Shown piece by piece: positions 46,731 to 57,114 of a stretch of 64,000 nucleotides of DNA. The notes beneath the pieces are model-generated. The model was not told where the DNA came from, ran no database searches, and saw only the letters and a program-made list of their open reading frames with translations. The stretch is from Alviniconcha marisindica (lineage: Eukaryota > Mollusca > Gastropoda > Provannidae), in the NCBI GenBank assembly GCA_018857735.1, contig JABMCL010003827.1:125001-189000 (forward strand), in the 5' to 3' direction. The number at the start of each line of letters is the position of its first letter. Within the stretch, counting starts at the first letter, position 1. The translations under genes and the position numbers were made by a program.

Positions 46731-48355
46731 ATCTCTCTCACCCCCCTTCTTCTTCTCCTTCTTCTTCTTCTTCTCGTTTTCGTTTGGCTTTCACGAGTTT
46801 CGTGTTACTGTTTTGTCTGTCAGTCTTTCGGCAATTAAACAATTGGAATGTGTCTCTTTTGCTGCCCTACGCTGTCCAGAGAAAGCATATAGCTTGGATT
46901 CGATTCCCAGTCGAGGCAGGGTGAGGCCGGGACAGTTTGATTTCTCCCGTCGGAGTCAACGCTTATTCAGAGTCGTCAGTATGCCGTGCCTGTCTCGCTA
47001 TCTTCGTGTGCAATGTCGTCAGTATGCCGTGCCTGTCTCGCTGTCTGCGCGTGCAGTGTCGTCAGTATGCCGTGCCTGTCTCGCTGTCTTCCTGTGCCGT
47101 GTCATCAGTATGCCGTGCCTGTCTCGCTATCTTCGTGTGCAGTGTCGTCAGTATGCCGTGCCTGTCTAGCGGCCTTCGCGTGCAGTGTCGTCAGTATGCC
47201 GTGCCTGTCTCGCTATCTTCGTGTGCAGTGTCGTCAGTATGCCGTGCCTGTCTAGCGGCCTTCGCGTGCAGTGTCGTCAGTATGCCGTGCCTGTTTCGCT
47301 GTCTGCGCGTGCAATGTCGTCAGTATGCCGTGCCTGTCTCGCTGTCTGCGCGTGCATGTCGTCAGTATGCCGTGCCTGTCTCGCTGTCTGCGCGTGCATG
47401 TCGTCAGTATGCCGTGCCTGTCTCGCTGTCTGCGCGTGCAGTGTCGTCAGTATGCCGTGCCTATCTCGCTGTCTTCGTGTGCCGTGTCGTCAGTATGCCG
47501 TGCCTATCTCGCTGTCTGCGCGTGTAGTGTCGTTAGTATGCTGTGCCTGTCTCGCTGTCTGAGCGTATAGTGTCGTTAGTATGCCGTGCCTGTCTCGCTG
47601 TCTGCGCGTGCAATGTCGTCAGTATGCCGTGCCTATCTCGCTGTCTGCGCGTGCAGTGTCGTCAGTATGCCGTGCCTGTCTCGCTGTCTTCGTGTGCCGT
47701 GTCGTCAGTATGCCGTGCCTGTCTAGCGGCCTTCACGTGCAGAGTTGCGCACATTAATCCATATGTCTACGGCTTTCGATACTCCTCCTCCTCCTCCTCC
47801 TCCTCCTCCTACTACTACTATTACTACTACTACTACTACTACTAAAAAGCACCACCACCCACCCACCCGCCCCCCCAAAAATGGGGGTGGGGGGTGGGAG
47901 TGGGAAAACGAAAGGAAGCCGGTAAGTGGCGGCCGGTGGTGTGAAAACACACGATTACCGCATCATGGTAGTCCAGCATTAGCACTCAGTAGAACGGCTT
48001 TTGGCTGTTGCTGAAGACGGAGAACAAGGGAGAGAGAAAGAGAGAGCGAAAGGCTCTGAACAGCGCGTACTCTATACATTGCTCCCCCATCACCTCCCGC
48101 CCCCGATCATTCTGCTTCAGCTCTCTCTGTTCAGACTGGCGCAGTTATCACTCCTTAAGGTCAGTCAGTAAGTCGCGTGGAACGGTAGTTTCACTAACTC
48201 TAACGAGGCCAGGCAGTTACTAACTGAACCGACGAACAGCACGGACTGGCTGATACCAAGTGACACCGCACTACGCGGAATTTTTCTCTTTGCTATTTTC
48301 CTGTTCGACGTAGGCTGCTGTTACGTCGTTTGGCCAGCCCGTCCGAACCGCCTTG

Positions 48356-48393
<38 letters not shown>

Positions 48394-48449
48394 ATTATTA
48401 TTCATCGCTGTGCGTGTGTGTTTTTTACTCGCTTTGTGTGTGTCGTGTG

Positions 48450-48491
<42 letters not shown>

Positions 48492-48536
48492 ATTATTATT
48501 CATCGCTGGTGTGTGTGTTATTATTATTATTCATCG

Positions 48537-48591
<55 letters not shown>

Positions 48592-48603
48592 GTGTGTAGT
48601 GGT

Positions 48604-48663
<60 letters not shown>

Positions 48664-48668
48664 GTTTT

Positions 48669-48703
<35 letters not shown>

Positions 48704-48707
48704 TGTG

Positions 48708-48786
<79 letters not shown>

Positions 48787-48806
48787 CGCGCCTGTGTTGT
48801 GTGTGT

Positions 48807-48855
<49 letters not shown>

Positions 48856-48871
48856 TGCGCGCGCGTGCCTC

Positions 48872-48937
<66 letters not shown>

Positions 48938-49950
48938 ATTACTTTGTGCGTGTGCACGCGTGTTTGCTTGCGCGCGCGCGCGTGAGTGTTACTGTTAGTG
49001 TTAGTGTTAGGCTTGGCAGTTTCATGTCGGCAGTGGCGCCAGACCGGCTCTTCCGGATGACCACCTCCCTTCAGGGGTGCAGCCGAACTCCGTTAGCATC
49101 TCGGCCTGCACCTCGCTCACTCTCTCGCTTGACCCCTCCTGACCCCAGACTCGCCCCCGCCACTCGCCAGGCAAACATGGGATTGGTTACACCTACATGT
49201 ATCTAGCTGGTCAGAGCCTGTTCTTTTTTCTGTCCCGCCCCCGAGTCAGGAACTGCTCCTCCCCGAACTGTAACGAACCGAGCGCTAGCAACTCATAGTT
49301 CAAGTTGAGGGATAGCGTGGACGAACCGAGCGCTAGTAACTCATAGTTCAAGTTGAGGGATAGCGTGGACGAACCGAGCACTAGCAACTCATAGTTCAAG
49401 TTGAGGGATAGCGTGGACGATTTCTTTTTTTTTAATACATTTTTTATTTTTTATTTTTTTAAATCCCGTCTCGTTTTTACTGTTTTATTTTGGATCCAAG
49501 CACATAAAAGACTCAAAAGAACGCTTATTTATTACGACATAGACAAATTTTCAACGAAATCCCCTTCTTCGGGCCACAAAGCGACACTTAAACAACAGTG
49601 AAACGGTTCAAAACAATGAAAAATGATATGAGAGGTGAAGTAACTTCTCTTTTTGTTGTTGTTGTGTTCCGAGTGCTTGCCGGAAGAATGTTGGCATGAC
49701 AATCTTCTGTTGCGGGGTTCCCGGAAAGCATGGGATGAACGATTTCGTCACTGAACATACTTAACGAAATACTGATTAACTTGATGCTTCGCAGCTATTC
49801 ACTCGCACCCCTTCGATAACACGCACAGGCTGTTTCGCCTGTTCCCCATTGAAAGGGAAGGCCCGAGAGCTGATAACTAATTAAGCCTGCTGAGGAGTAG
49901 GTTATGCCGTATAGGTTGTGTGTGTGTGTGTGTGTGTGTGCGTGTGTGTG

Positions 49951-50006
<56 letters not shown>

Positions 50007-50052
50007 TGTGTGTGTGTGTGTGTGGTGTGTGTGTGTGTGTGTGTGTGTTTGA

Positions 50053-50102
<50 letters not shown>

Positions 50103-50137
50103 GTGTGTTTGAGTGTATGTGTGTGTGTGTGTCAGTG

Positions 50138-50224
<87 letters not shown>

Positions 50225-50846
50225 ATGCGTACGTGGACGCACTTAGAATAGTCTGCGGAAATAGAGATTTTGCGCTTTGTAAATACTGTTGTTATTATTT
50301 ATTACATTATTATATTTATTGTTCAGACTTTGTCAGGCGATCAATCGCTGGACTGAAATTGTCTTCTCGTAAGTCAAACGAACTGCTGCTCTGAGACTGA
50401 GCATAGGCTTACTACCCGATCGATCACTTTGAGTCGAGACGATCAGCACACTGGGCTGATGCGTTGTTCTCAAAGGACCTCTGACGCTCAGACGGGGTAG
50501 TCATGTTTAGCAACTTGAGGTGGACTGGTCCAAAACCTCAGTGCCTGATGATGTAAAATGAACGAAAGTTGGGTTCTTCTGAATGTTGTTTTGTGTAATG
50601 GAAATTGTGAAGCGCTTTCAGCTGCTTGAGGGACTTGCGCTGTATAACTTTTTTTATTTATTCATTCATTGTTTTGATGGGGACGGGGATGACTGTGACA
50701 CTGATAATAATGACCGTGATAATGATGGCTCTGTGGTGTCAACATAGCTGCCAGCATATGCTCGTGATGATGATTATACTAATAGCGAAAGTTTATGGCC
50801 GATGTCTCCGATTCGTTGATCAGTCTCGTAATCTCGTTGTTGTTGT

Positions 50847-50892
<46 letters not shown>

Positions 50893-51590
50893 ACGGAACG
50901 CCTCTTGTCTGTCTCTGCAGCACTGTCAGACGAAGGAGCCGCTAAAACCAAAACGAAAGGGGATTCGAACCAGAAACCGTGCTGCTTCAATGGCGGGCTG
51001 TGTGTCCTTGGCAGTTTCTGTCACTGTCCCAAGTAAGTATTTGGCTATAGGTGGGGTTTTGGGATGTTCTTTGTATAATTATGATAATTATGTGATGTCC
51101 GCAATTCTTTGGCTTACAACATCAACGTCAGTGTGTGAGCTGAATTGCGCATGGGATTAAAAAAAAAAATGTTTGTATACTTGTCACAGTCATTAAATAA
51201 ACGCGTTATACCTTCCCGACTGATTAGGTTAAAATATATGCATTGCCATTGTTGTGGGAGTTCTCATGCAGCTTTTTATTATATATATATAATTTTTTTA
51301 ATTTTTTTACATTAATTTTGTTCTTGTGATTCTTTTCCTGTTTTTATTCGCATGTGAGTACATGCATGTTCTACTTACCCTCCCCCCTCCCCCACTCCCC
51401 CATCAGCATATATCGTTTCTTCTTTATAAAACGGAATGTTGGAAATGTAACGTCTTGAAAAAGCTGCTTACAGCAACAACGATATACTGTATTCATCCCA
51501 GAGGGGAATTAAAGTTGTCGTTCAACTTCATGCAACAAAGCACAGCCAAAACTTTAACTGTAAACAGTATCTTAATAATGCAAACTCATG

Positions 51591-51672
<82 letters not shown>

Positions 51673-51690
51673 CACACAGACATATACACA

Positions 51691-51771
<81 letters not shown>

Positions 51772-51802
51772 CACACACACGACACACACACACACACAAC
51801 AC

Positions 51803-51869
<67 letters not shown>

Positions 51870-51908
51870 ACCACGACACACACGCAGACACACACACACA
51901 CACACACA

Positions 51909-51948
<40 letters not shown>

Positions 51949-54242
51949 CCCACCCACCCCCCCCCCCCCCACACACACACACACTCCCCCTGTCTTTCAG
52001 TCTAGAGACGTTAAAGTACTGGTCTAATGCTAATACCTTGCAAACCCACACTGACCAGGGTTTGACTAGTTTCGTAATCAGCTTAGTTTGTGATGTGAAA
52101 CAGGCCGAGTGAGGCCGAGCTTGTAGTAGTTCAGTTACAGGTTTGTCATCTGAAACCGACAGAATGAGGCCGAGTTTCTAATCCAGTTACAGGTTTGTCA
52201 TCTGAAACCGACAGAATGAGGCCGGGTTTCTAATCCAGTTACAGGTTTGTCATCTGAAACCGACAGAATGAGGCCGGGTTTCTATCCAGTTACAGGTTTG
52301 TCATCTGAAACCGACAGAATGAAGCAGAGTTTTTAATCCAGTTACAGGTTTGTCATCTGAAACCGACAGAATGAAGCAGAGTTTTTAATCTAGTTACAGG
52401 TTTGTGATCAGAAACCAACAGAATGAGGCCGAGTTTTTAATCCAGTTACAGGTTTGTGATCAGAAACCAGCAGAATGAGGCCGAGTTTTTAATCCAGTTA
52501 CAGGTTTGTGATCAGAAACCAACAGAATGAGGCCGAGTTTTTAATCCAGTTACAGGTTTGTGATCAGAAACCAACAGAATGAGGCCGAGTTTTTAATCCA
52601 GTTACAGGTTTGTCATCTGAAACCGACAGAATGAGGCCGGGTTTCTAATCCAGTTACAGGTTTGTCATCTGAAACCGACAGAATGAGGCCGGGTTTCTAA
52701 TCCAGTTACAGGTTTGTCATCTGAAACCGACAGAATGAAGCAGAGTTTTTAATCCAGTTACAGGTTTGTCATCTGAAACCGACAGAATGAAGCAGAGTTT
52801 TTAATCTAGTTACAGGTTTGTGATCAGAAACCAACAGAATGAGGCCGAGTTTTTAATCCAGTTACAGGTTTGTGATCAGAAACCAACAGAATGAGGCCGA
52901 GTTTTTAATCCAGTTACAGGTTTGTGATCAGAAACCAACAGAATGAGGCCGAGTTTTTAATCCAGTTACAGGTTTGTGATCAGAAACCAACAGAATGAGG
53001 CCGAGTTTTTAATCCAGTTACAGGTTTGTCATCTGAAACCGACAGACTGAGGCCGAATTTGTATGTAATCCAATTTGGTTTGTGTGACAGGAATTTCTAC
53101 GGGCGCTACTGCGAGCGAGAGCTGAAAGACAGCCCGTGCGGTCACATACCTCACGGCAGTTGGGTGAAGGCGGGCTGCAACCTGTGTCGCTGTTTTGACG
53201 GACACATGACCTGTCTCCCTCGGGCCTTTGACGGCTGCGGTAGGTTTCTGTCGGGCCCTATGTGCAAATTCAGTGTCTGTAAGCCCGTAAGGTTATCTTT
53301 GGATGGGACAGGAGAGAGTGCGGGCTGGGGTTGGGGTTGGGGTTGAGAGAGATTGGCTGGGGTTGAGGTTGGGGTTGGGGTGTAGAGAGATTGGCTGGGG
53401 CTGAGGTTGAGGTTGAGGTTGGGGTTGGGGTGGAGAGAGATTGGCTGGGGTTGGGGTTGGGGTTGGAGTGGAGAGAGATTGGCTGGGGTTGAGGTTGGGG
53501 TTGGGGTCGAGAGAGATTGGCTGGGATTGAGGTTGGGGTTGGGGTGGAGAGACATTGGCTGGGGTGGAGAGAGATTGGCTGGGGTTAGCGTTGGGTTGGG
53601 GTGGAGAGAGATTGGCTGGGGTTGGGGTTGGGGTGGAGAGAGATTGGCTGGGGTTGGGGTTGGGGTGGAGAGAGATTGGCTGGGGTTGGGGTTGGGGTGG
53701 AAGAGATGGCTGGGGCTGGGGTTGGGGTGGAGAGAGATTGGCTGGGGCTGGGGTTGGGGTTGGGTGGAGGATTGGCTGGGGTTGGGGTGAGAGAGATTGG
53801 CTGGGGTTGGGGTTGGGGTGGAGAGAGATTGGCTGGGGTGGTGGGGTTGGGGTGAGAGAGATTGGCTGGGTTGGGGTTGGGGTGGAGGTGGTGGGGTTGG
53901 GGAGGTGGAAGAGATTGGCTGGGGGGGTTGGGAGATTGTTGGGGTGGAGAGAGATTGGCTGGGGTTGGGGTGGGGAGAGATTGGCTGGAGTTGGGGTTGA
54001 GGTTGGGGTTGGGATGGAGAGAGATTGGCTGGGGCTGGGGTTGAGGTTGGTGTTGGGGTGGAGAGAGATTGGCTGGGGCTGGGGTTGAGGTTGGGGTTGG
54101 GGTGGAGAGAGATTGCCAGTATTGCTGTCCGCCAGTCTGTGGGAGCCCAAGTGTATCAGATGTTTTCTTCTCAAGCCTACAGAAAATACGTCGGCTCTGT
54201 AATCTTACTTGTATGCCACCTTCAAATCTCTCTGTCTGTGTC

Positions 54243-54273
<31 letters not shown>

Positions 54274-54327
54274 CCCTCCCTCCCTCCCGTTCTCTATGTG
54301 TGTGTGTGTGCGTGTTCCTGTGTGTTG

Positions 54328-54393
<66 letters not shown>

Positions 54394-54410
54394 CTGTTGT
54401 GTGTGTGTGT

Positions 54411-54475
<65 letters not shown>

Positions 54476-54849
54476 GTGTGCGCGCGTGCGTGCGTGCGCG
54501 TGCGTGCGTGCCTTTTGGTTTCTGTGGCCGTAAAGCACCACGTTTACCTGCCTACTTATTATCCCCATCCTACCTGATAACAACAGACCCTTTCCCTATG
54601 TCTGCAGACGACAAACCCCCGAAGGAAAAAGTGGACCCGTGGGAGTACAAAGACGAGATGGTCATCTTCGCCACGGATGCCAGCACCACCACTAAATACG
54701 ACGCTGAGGACGAAGACTACTACGACTACTACGACGACGGCAGCAGCGACTCTGGTGCCAGAACTATGCGCGCTTCCGCTGCCGTTGGTGTAGCTGCTTG
54801 CGTGTTCTGGACGATAGCGTTGACTCGCTCGTGGAGGCTCGTGTCATAA
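46219..54849 (+). CDS. EGF-CFC family protein (Cripto/TDGF1/one-eyed pinhead-like), four-exon gene model
   Basis: Joining 46219-46369, 50921-51032, 53091-53239 and 54608-54849 gives 654 nt, an intact 217-residue frame; every junction has GT/AG borders and matching phase. The product has a signal peptide (residues 1-23), an EGF-like module with six cysteines (C72, C78, C84, C86, C95 plus C71), a CFC module with six cysteines (C104, C117, C120, C122, C129, C137), an acidic tyrosine-rich stalk (about 170-187) and a hydrophobic C-terminal segment (195-209). The family is known as extracellular, usually GPI-anchored, co-receptors for Nodal/GDF1 that bind the type I receptor ALK4 through the CFC module. 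The CFC His and Trp implicated in ALK4 binding in vertebrates are kept (H109, W112). Length fits the family (human Cripto 188 aa). Exons 2-4 are secure; exon 1 is inferred. Confidence 0.9.
46648..46745 (+). repeat. (TC)n/(TCTG)n microsatellite in intron 1
   Basis: TC run then TCTG repeats. Confidence 0.95.
46972..47745 (+). repeat. 43-bp minisatellite, about 18 units, in intron 1 of the EGF-CFC gene
   Basis: Unit GTCGTCAGTATGCCGTGCCT, GTCTCGCTGTCTGCGCGTGC, AGT. Variants TATCTTCGTGTG and AGCGGCCTTCGCGTG alternate with the main unit. Open frames through it repeat VVSMPCLSRCLRVQC and shifted equivalents. Confidence 0.95.
47783..47845 (+). repeat. (CTC)n / (CTA)n trinucleotide repeat
   Basis: About 27 bp of CTC then about 33 bp of CTA. 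Confidence 0.95.
48358..48933 (+). repeat. Compound (GT)n microsatellite, ~575 bp, in intron 1
   Basis: GT runs broken by TATTATTATTATTCATCGCT three times and by short variants. The long cysteine/valine frames are artefacts. Confidence 0.97.
49274..49420 (+). repeat. 48-bp tandem repeat, three units
   Basis: CGAACCGAGCGCTAGTAACT, CATAGTTCAAGTTGAGGGAT, AGCGTGGA at 49274, 49322 and 49370. Confidence 0.95.
49497..49625 (+). repeat. Dispersed repeat family E
   Basis: CACATAAAAGACTCAAAAGA ... AAATTTTCAACGAAATCCCC ... GCCACAAAGCGACACTTAA. Confidence 0.75.
49918..50230 (+). repeat. (GT)n / (GTGC)n compound microsatellite
   Basis: GT runs flanked on both sides by GTGC repeats, about 310 bp. Confidence 0.97.
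50921..51032 (+). CDS. EGF-CFC gene exon 2, pre-EGF linker and EGF-like module
   Basis: The acceptor is TCTCTGCAG ending at 50920 and the donor is CCCAA|GTAAGTAT at 51033, an excellent consensus. It encodes residues 51-88: a polar linker, then CCFNGGLCVLGSFCHCPK. This aligns with the human Cripto stretch CCLNGGTCMLGSFCACP without gaps. A (GAT)n microsatellite ends about 30 bp before the acceptor and has no part in the coding frame, although it is open in the same frame. The residue preceding the third EGF cysteine is Leu where vertebrate Cripto has the O-fucosylated Thr. Confidence 0.93.
51594..51970. repeat. (CA)n compound microsatellite in intron 2
   Basis: CA runs with CACG and short interruptions, ending in a C run. 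Confidence 0.97.
52110..53060 (+). repeat. 52-bp minisatellite with higher-order structure, intron 2
   Basis: About 18 units of TCCAGTTACAGGTTTGT plus CATCTGAAACCGACAGAATG (type A) or GATCAGAAACCAACAGAATG (type B). Types run A,A,A',A',B,B,B,B and this eight-unit block occurs twice. The last partial unit ends about 30 bp before the exon 3 acceptor. Confidence 0.93.
53091..53239 (+). CDS. EGF-CFC gene exon 3, end of EGF module and CFC module
   Basis: The acceptor is TTTGTGTGACAG ending at 53090 and the donor is TGCG|GTAGGT at 53240. It encodes residues 88-138: NFYGRYCERELKD, then the CFC core CGHIPHGSW and CNLCRCFDGHMTC, LPRAFDGC. Human Cripto has FYGRNCEHDVRKENCGSVPHDTW in the equivalent place, so the end of the EGF module and all six CFC cysteines match. 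One conserved tryptophan of the CFC loop (CKCWHGQ in human) is Phe here. The exon is flanked on both sides by minisatellite arrays (52-bp units before, GGGGTT-rich units after) yet keeps a clean open frame. Confidence 0.95.
53325..54115 (+). repeat. G-rich minisatellite (GGGGTTGGGGT + GAGAGAGATTGGCT), intron 3
   Basis: More than 20 units with the constant GAGAGATTGGCTGGGG and a variable number of GGGGTT or GAGGTT steps. G-rich on the sense strand of the EGF-CFC gene. Open frames on both strands are artefacts. Confidence 0.95.
54295..54545 (+). repeat. (GT)n/(GTGC)n followed by a SINE A tail fragment
   Basis: GT-rich to 54510, then TTTTGGTTTCTGTGGCCGTA, AAGCACCACGTTTACC, the 3' end of family A. 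Confidence 0.85.
54608..54849 (+). CDS. EGF-CFC gene exon 4, acidic stalk and C-terminal anchor, stop TAA
   Basis: The acceptor is CCTATGTCTGCAG ending at 54607; codon 138 is completed as GAC. Residues 138-217 contain a Lys/Pro/Asp/Glu linker, a run rich in Asp and Tyr (DEDYYDYYDDG, a candidate tyrosine-sulfation stretch), then a hydrophobic segment (AAVGVAACVFWTIAL) and a short polar end TRSWRLVS. In vertebrates this end is a GPI-attachment signal. The two arginines after the hydrophobic stretch make a single-pass membrane anchor with a tiny tail an alternative. The stop codon is 54847-54849. Confidence 0.92.
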
Positions 54850-55689
54850 CGAACGTCGGAGAAGCGTTCGCAGCGGGTGTCAGTGCGTGTTTGAAATACG
54901 TCAAAGTGATTGTGATGGTGGAACTCGAGCGAGAGAATGTTGCAGGTGGGTGCGCGTGTGGATGAATCCAGAGTCAGACAGAGTGGCATCAGTGGCGGGA
55001 GGACTGTGTGGACTGATTAAACGCTAGCGAGGAACCCGTTCTTCAGTCACTGATGCCCTACGAAAGCGAAGTGCTGAAAACTTCAGTGTCTTTTTGTCTT
55101 GCGTGTTTTACATGATAGAAGCTGTGGTGATGTATGCGTGTAGGTATCAGTGCATCGGGAAGTATCGGAAGAACATATATTAAAAGACAGAAGTGAATTC
55201 TGCACATGTACAAACAAACTTGACCTTCATGTGGGGAGACCCAGGCCTGTGCTTTCAGCAGTGTTGCCATGACAGCCATCTTTTATAAAGACGATGGACA
55301 AAATCTGCCATTACTGGGAACTCCGATCGTACGATGGGTAGAGACTGCTGATTTAGGTGGTAGAAGAATTCGGGGAAATAGAGGTGCACTCACACACATA
55401 CATACATACATACAAACACACACACACTCTCTCTCACACTCACACACACACACACCATCACCACCACCACCAACAACAACAACAGCAGAACTCTTTTACC
55501 TCAGACAGCGGCTGCTGTTACAAGGGAAGCTGACAGACAGACGGGACTCCCCGAGTGTCCATGGCTGGCACCAGAGGAAGTATGTTAGTGCATTACATAC
55601 CTCTTTTAAGAACCGTGATAGGAGTTGTTGCCGCAGACATAGCTTCCGGGTGATCAGGACTTTGGCAACACTTGGAGACTTCCAGACGG

Positions 55690-56225
55690 TGAGATGGCCC
55701 ACGAGCTGGACAACTTGGAGACTTTCACAGAGCCGCAGCGGATTGGCCCCCAGGTACAACTTACAGTTGGTCCATGTCTTGGACAACTTGGAGGTCTACA
55801 TCCCCAGTCCCTCAGAGTGTTTGGCCCCAGGCAGAGCTTCTCCTGGAGAACTTGGAGACATCCACAGACCATCAGATTGTCTGGTCCCAGACAGAGCTTC
55901 ACGTTCATACGGTCCATGTCTTGTACAACTGGGAGACATCCACAGACCCTCAGAGGGTCTGGCCCCAGACAGATCTTCAAGTTCAGACGGTCCATGCCTT
56001 GGACAACCTAGAGGTCTACATCCATAAACTCTCAGAGCGTTTGGCTCCAGACAGAGTTTCAAGCTCAGACGGCCCATGTCTTGTACAACTTGGAGACATC
56101 CACAGACCCTCAGAGGGTCTGGCCCCAGACAGAGCTTCAAGTTCAGACGGTCCATGTCTTGGACAACCTGGAGGTCTACATCCACAGACTCTCAGAGCAT
56201 TTGGTCCCTGGCAGAGAGCTTTCAG
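55690..56225 (+). repeat. ~80-bp minisatellite, about seven units
   Basis: Units contain ACATCCACAGACCCTCAGAG, GGTCTGGCCCCAGACAGAGC, TTCAAGTTCAGACGGTCCAT and GTCTTGGACAACCTGGAG with 75-85 bp spacing. Confidence 0.88.
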
Positions 56226-56460
56226 ATTCCCCCCCACGACTTGGGACTGATTAGTGGAGACTGACTTCAACAATTCAGGCCAGGGACGGCGGGTTACGCG
56301 AGAAGACAGTACACACGTTTGATTTGATCGTGGTCATACGGTCACCAGCCCTGGTGTTTACTTCTCAGTTGTCCTCGTGGCGTCGGCTGTGGGCCCTCTG
56401 ATGCCTTGGTCAGCTTGGCTGAAAGCTGGCGACCACGCGGCACGACGGACACCCATGTGT

Positions 56461-56890
56461 TCTACAGGAACAGGACGGTCAGCAGTGTCGGACACCCATC
56501 AGTGATGTGTTCTACAGGAACAGGACGGTCAGCAGTGTCGGACACCCATCAGTGATGTGTTCTACAGGAACAGGACGGTCAGCAGTGTCGGACACCCATC
56601 AGTGATGTGTTCTACAGGAACAGGACGGTCAGCAGTGTCGGACACCCATCAGTGATGTGTTCTACAGGAACAGGACGGTCAGCAGTGTCGGACACCATCA
56701 GTGATGTGTTCTACAGGAACAGGACGGTCAGCAGTGTCGGACAACCATCAGTGATTTGTTCTACAGGAACAGGACGGTCAGCAGTGTCGGACACCCATCA
56801 GTGATTTGTTCTACAGGAACAGGACGGTCAGCAGTGTCGGACACCCATCAGTGATTTGTTCTACAGGAACAGGACGGTCAGCAGTGTCGG
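56461..56890 (+). repeat. 50-bp minisatellite, about nine units
   Basis: TCTACAGGAACAGGACGGTC, AGCAGTGTCGGACACCCATC, AGTGATGTGT with exact 50-bp spacing in the first half and a 1-bp loss near 56696. Confidence 0.96.
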
Positions 56891-57114
56891 GGAGAACTAT
56901 GCAAGCAAGGCTGTGTATGTGAATATTGCAATACTGGATAAGGACTGAAGAAAGTGTGTTTAAATACTAAATATTATGGTTTAGTTGTTGTTTTTAGGCA
57001 TACGAAAAGCATGTGAATCTATGTAATAATCAGTGTTGGTACATCCGGCCTGTGCTGGTTGTGCTAAAAAAACACATTTTTTTCTTTTTTCTTTTTTCCG
57101 GCTGACCTAATAAA

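Noticed and set aside
46813..47570. Overlapping open frames repeating SMPCLSRCLRV
   Set aside because: 43-bp minisatellite read in three phases; no codon bias or conserved domain.
48358..49206. 282-codon cysteine/valine-rich open frame
   Set aside because: Pure (GT)n translation; the non-repeat end has no domain.
50626..50920. ATG-started hydrophobic stretch directly upstream of EGF-CFC exon 2, open in the same frame
   Set aside because: It runs through a (GAT)n microsatellite into a good splice acceptor; an intron is more likely than a continuous exon, and family members lack such a poly-Asp run.
53293..54174. Long proline/serine-rich open frames on the minus strand and Trp/Gly-rich frames on the plus strand
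   Set aside because: They are read-throughs of the G-rich minisatellite in intron 3; units are stop-free by composition.
55269..56250. 252-codon and overlapping open frames
   Set aside because: The ~80-bp repeat units give open frames on both strands; the sequence lies downstream of the EGF-CFC stop and shows no domain.
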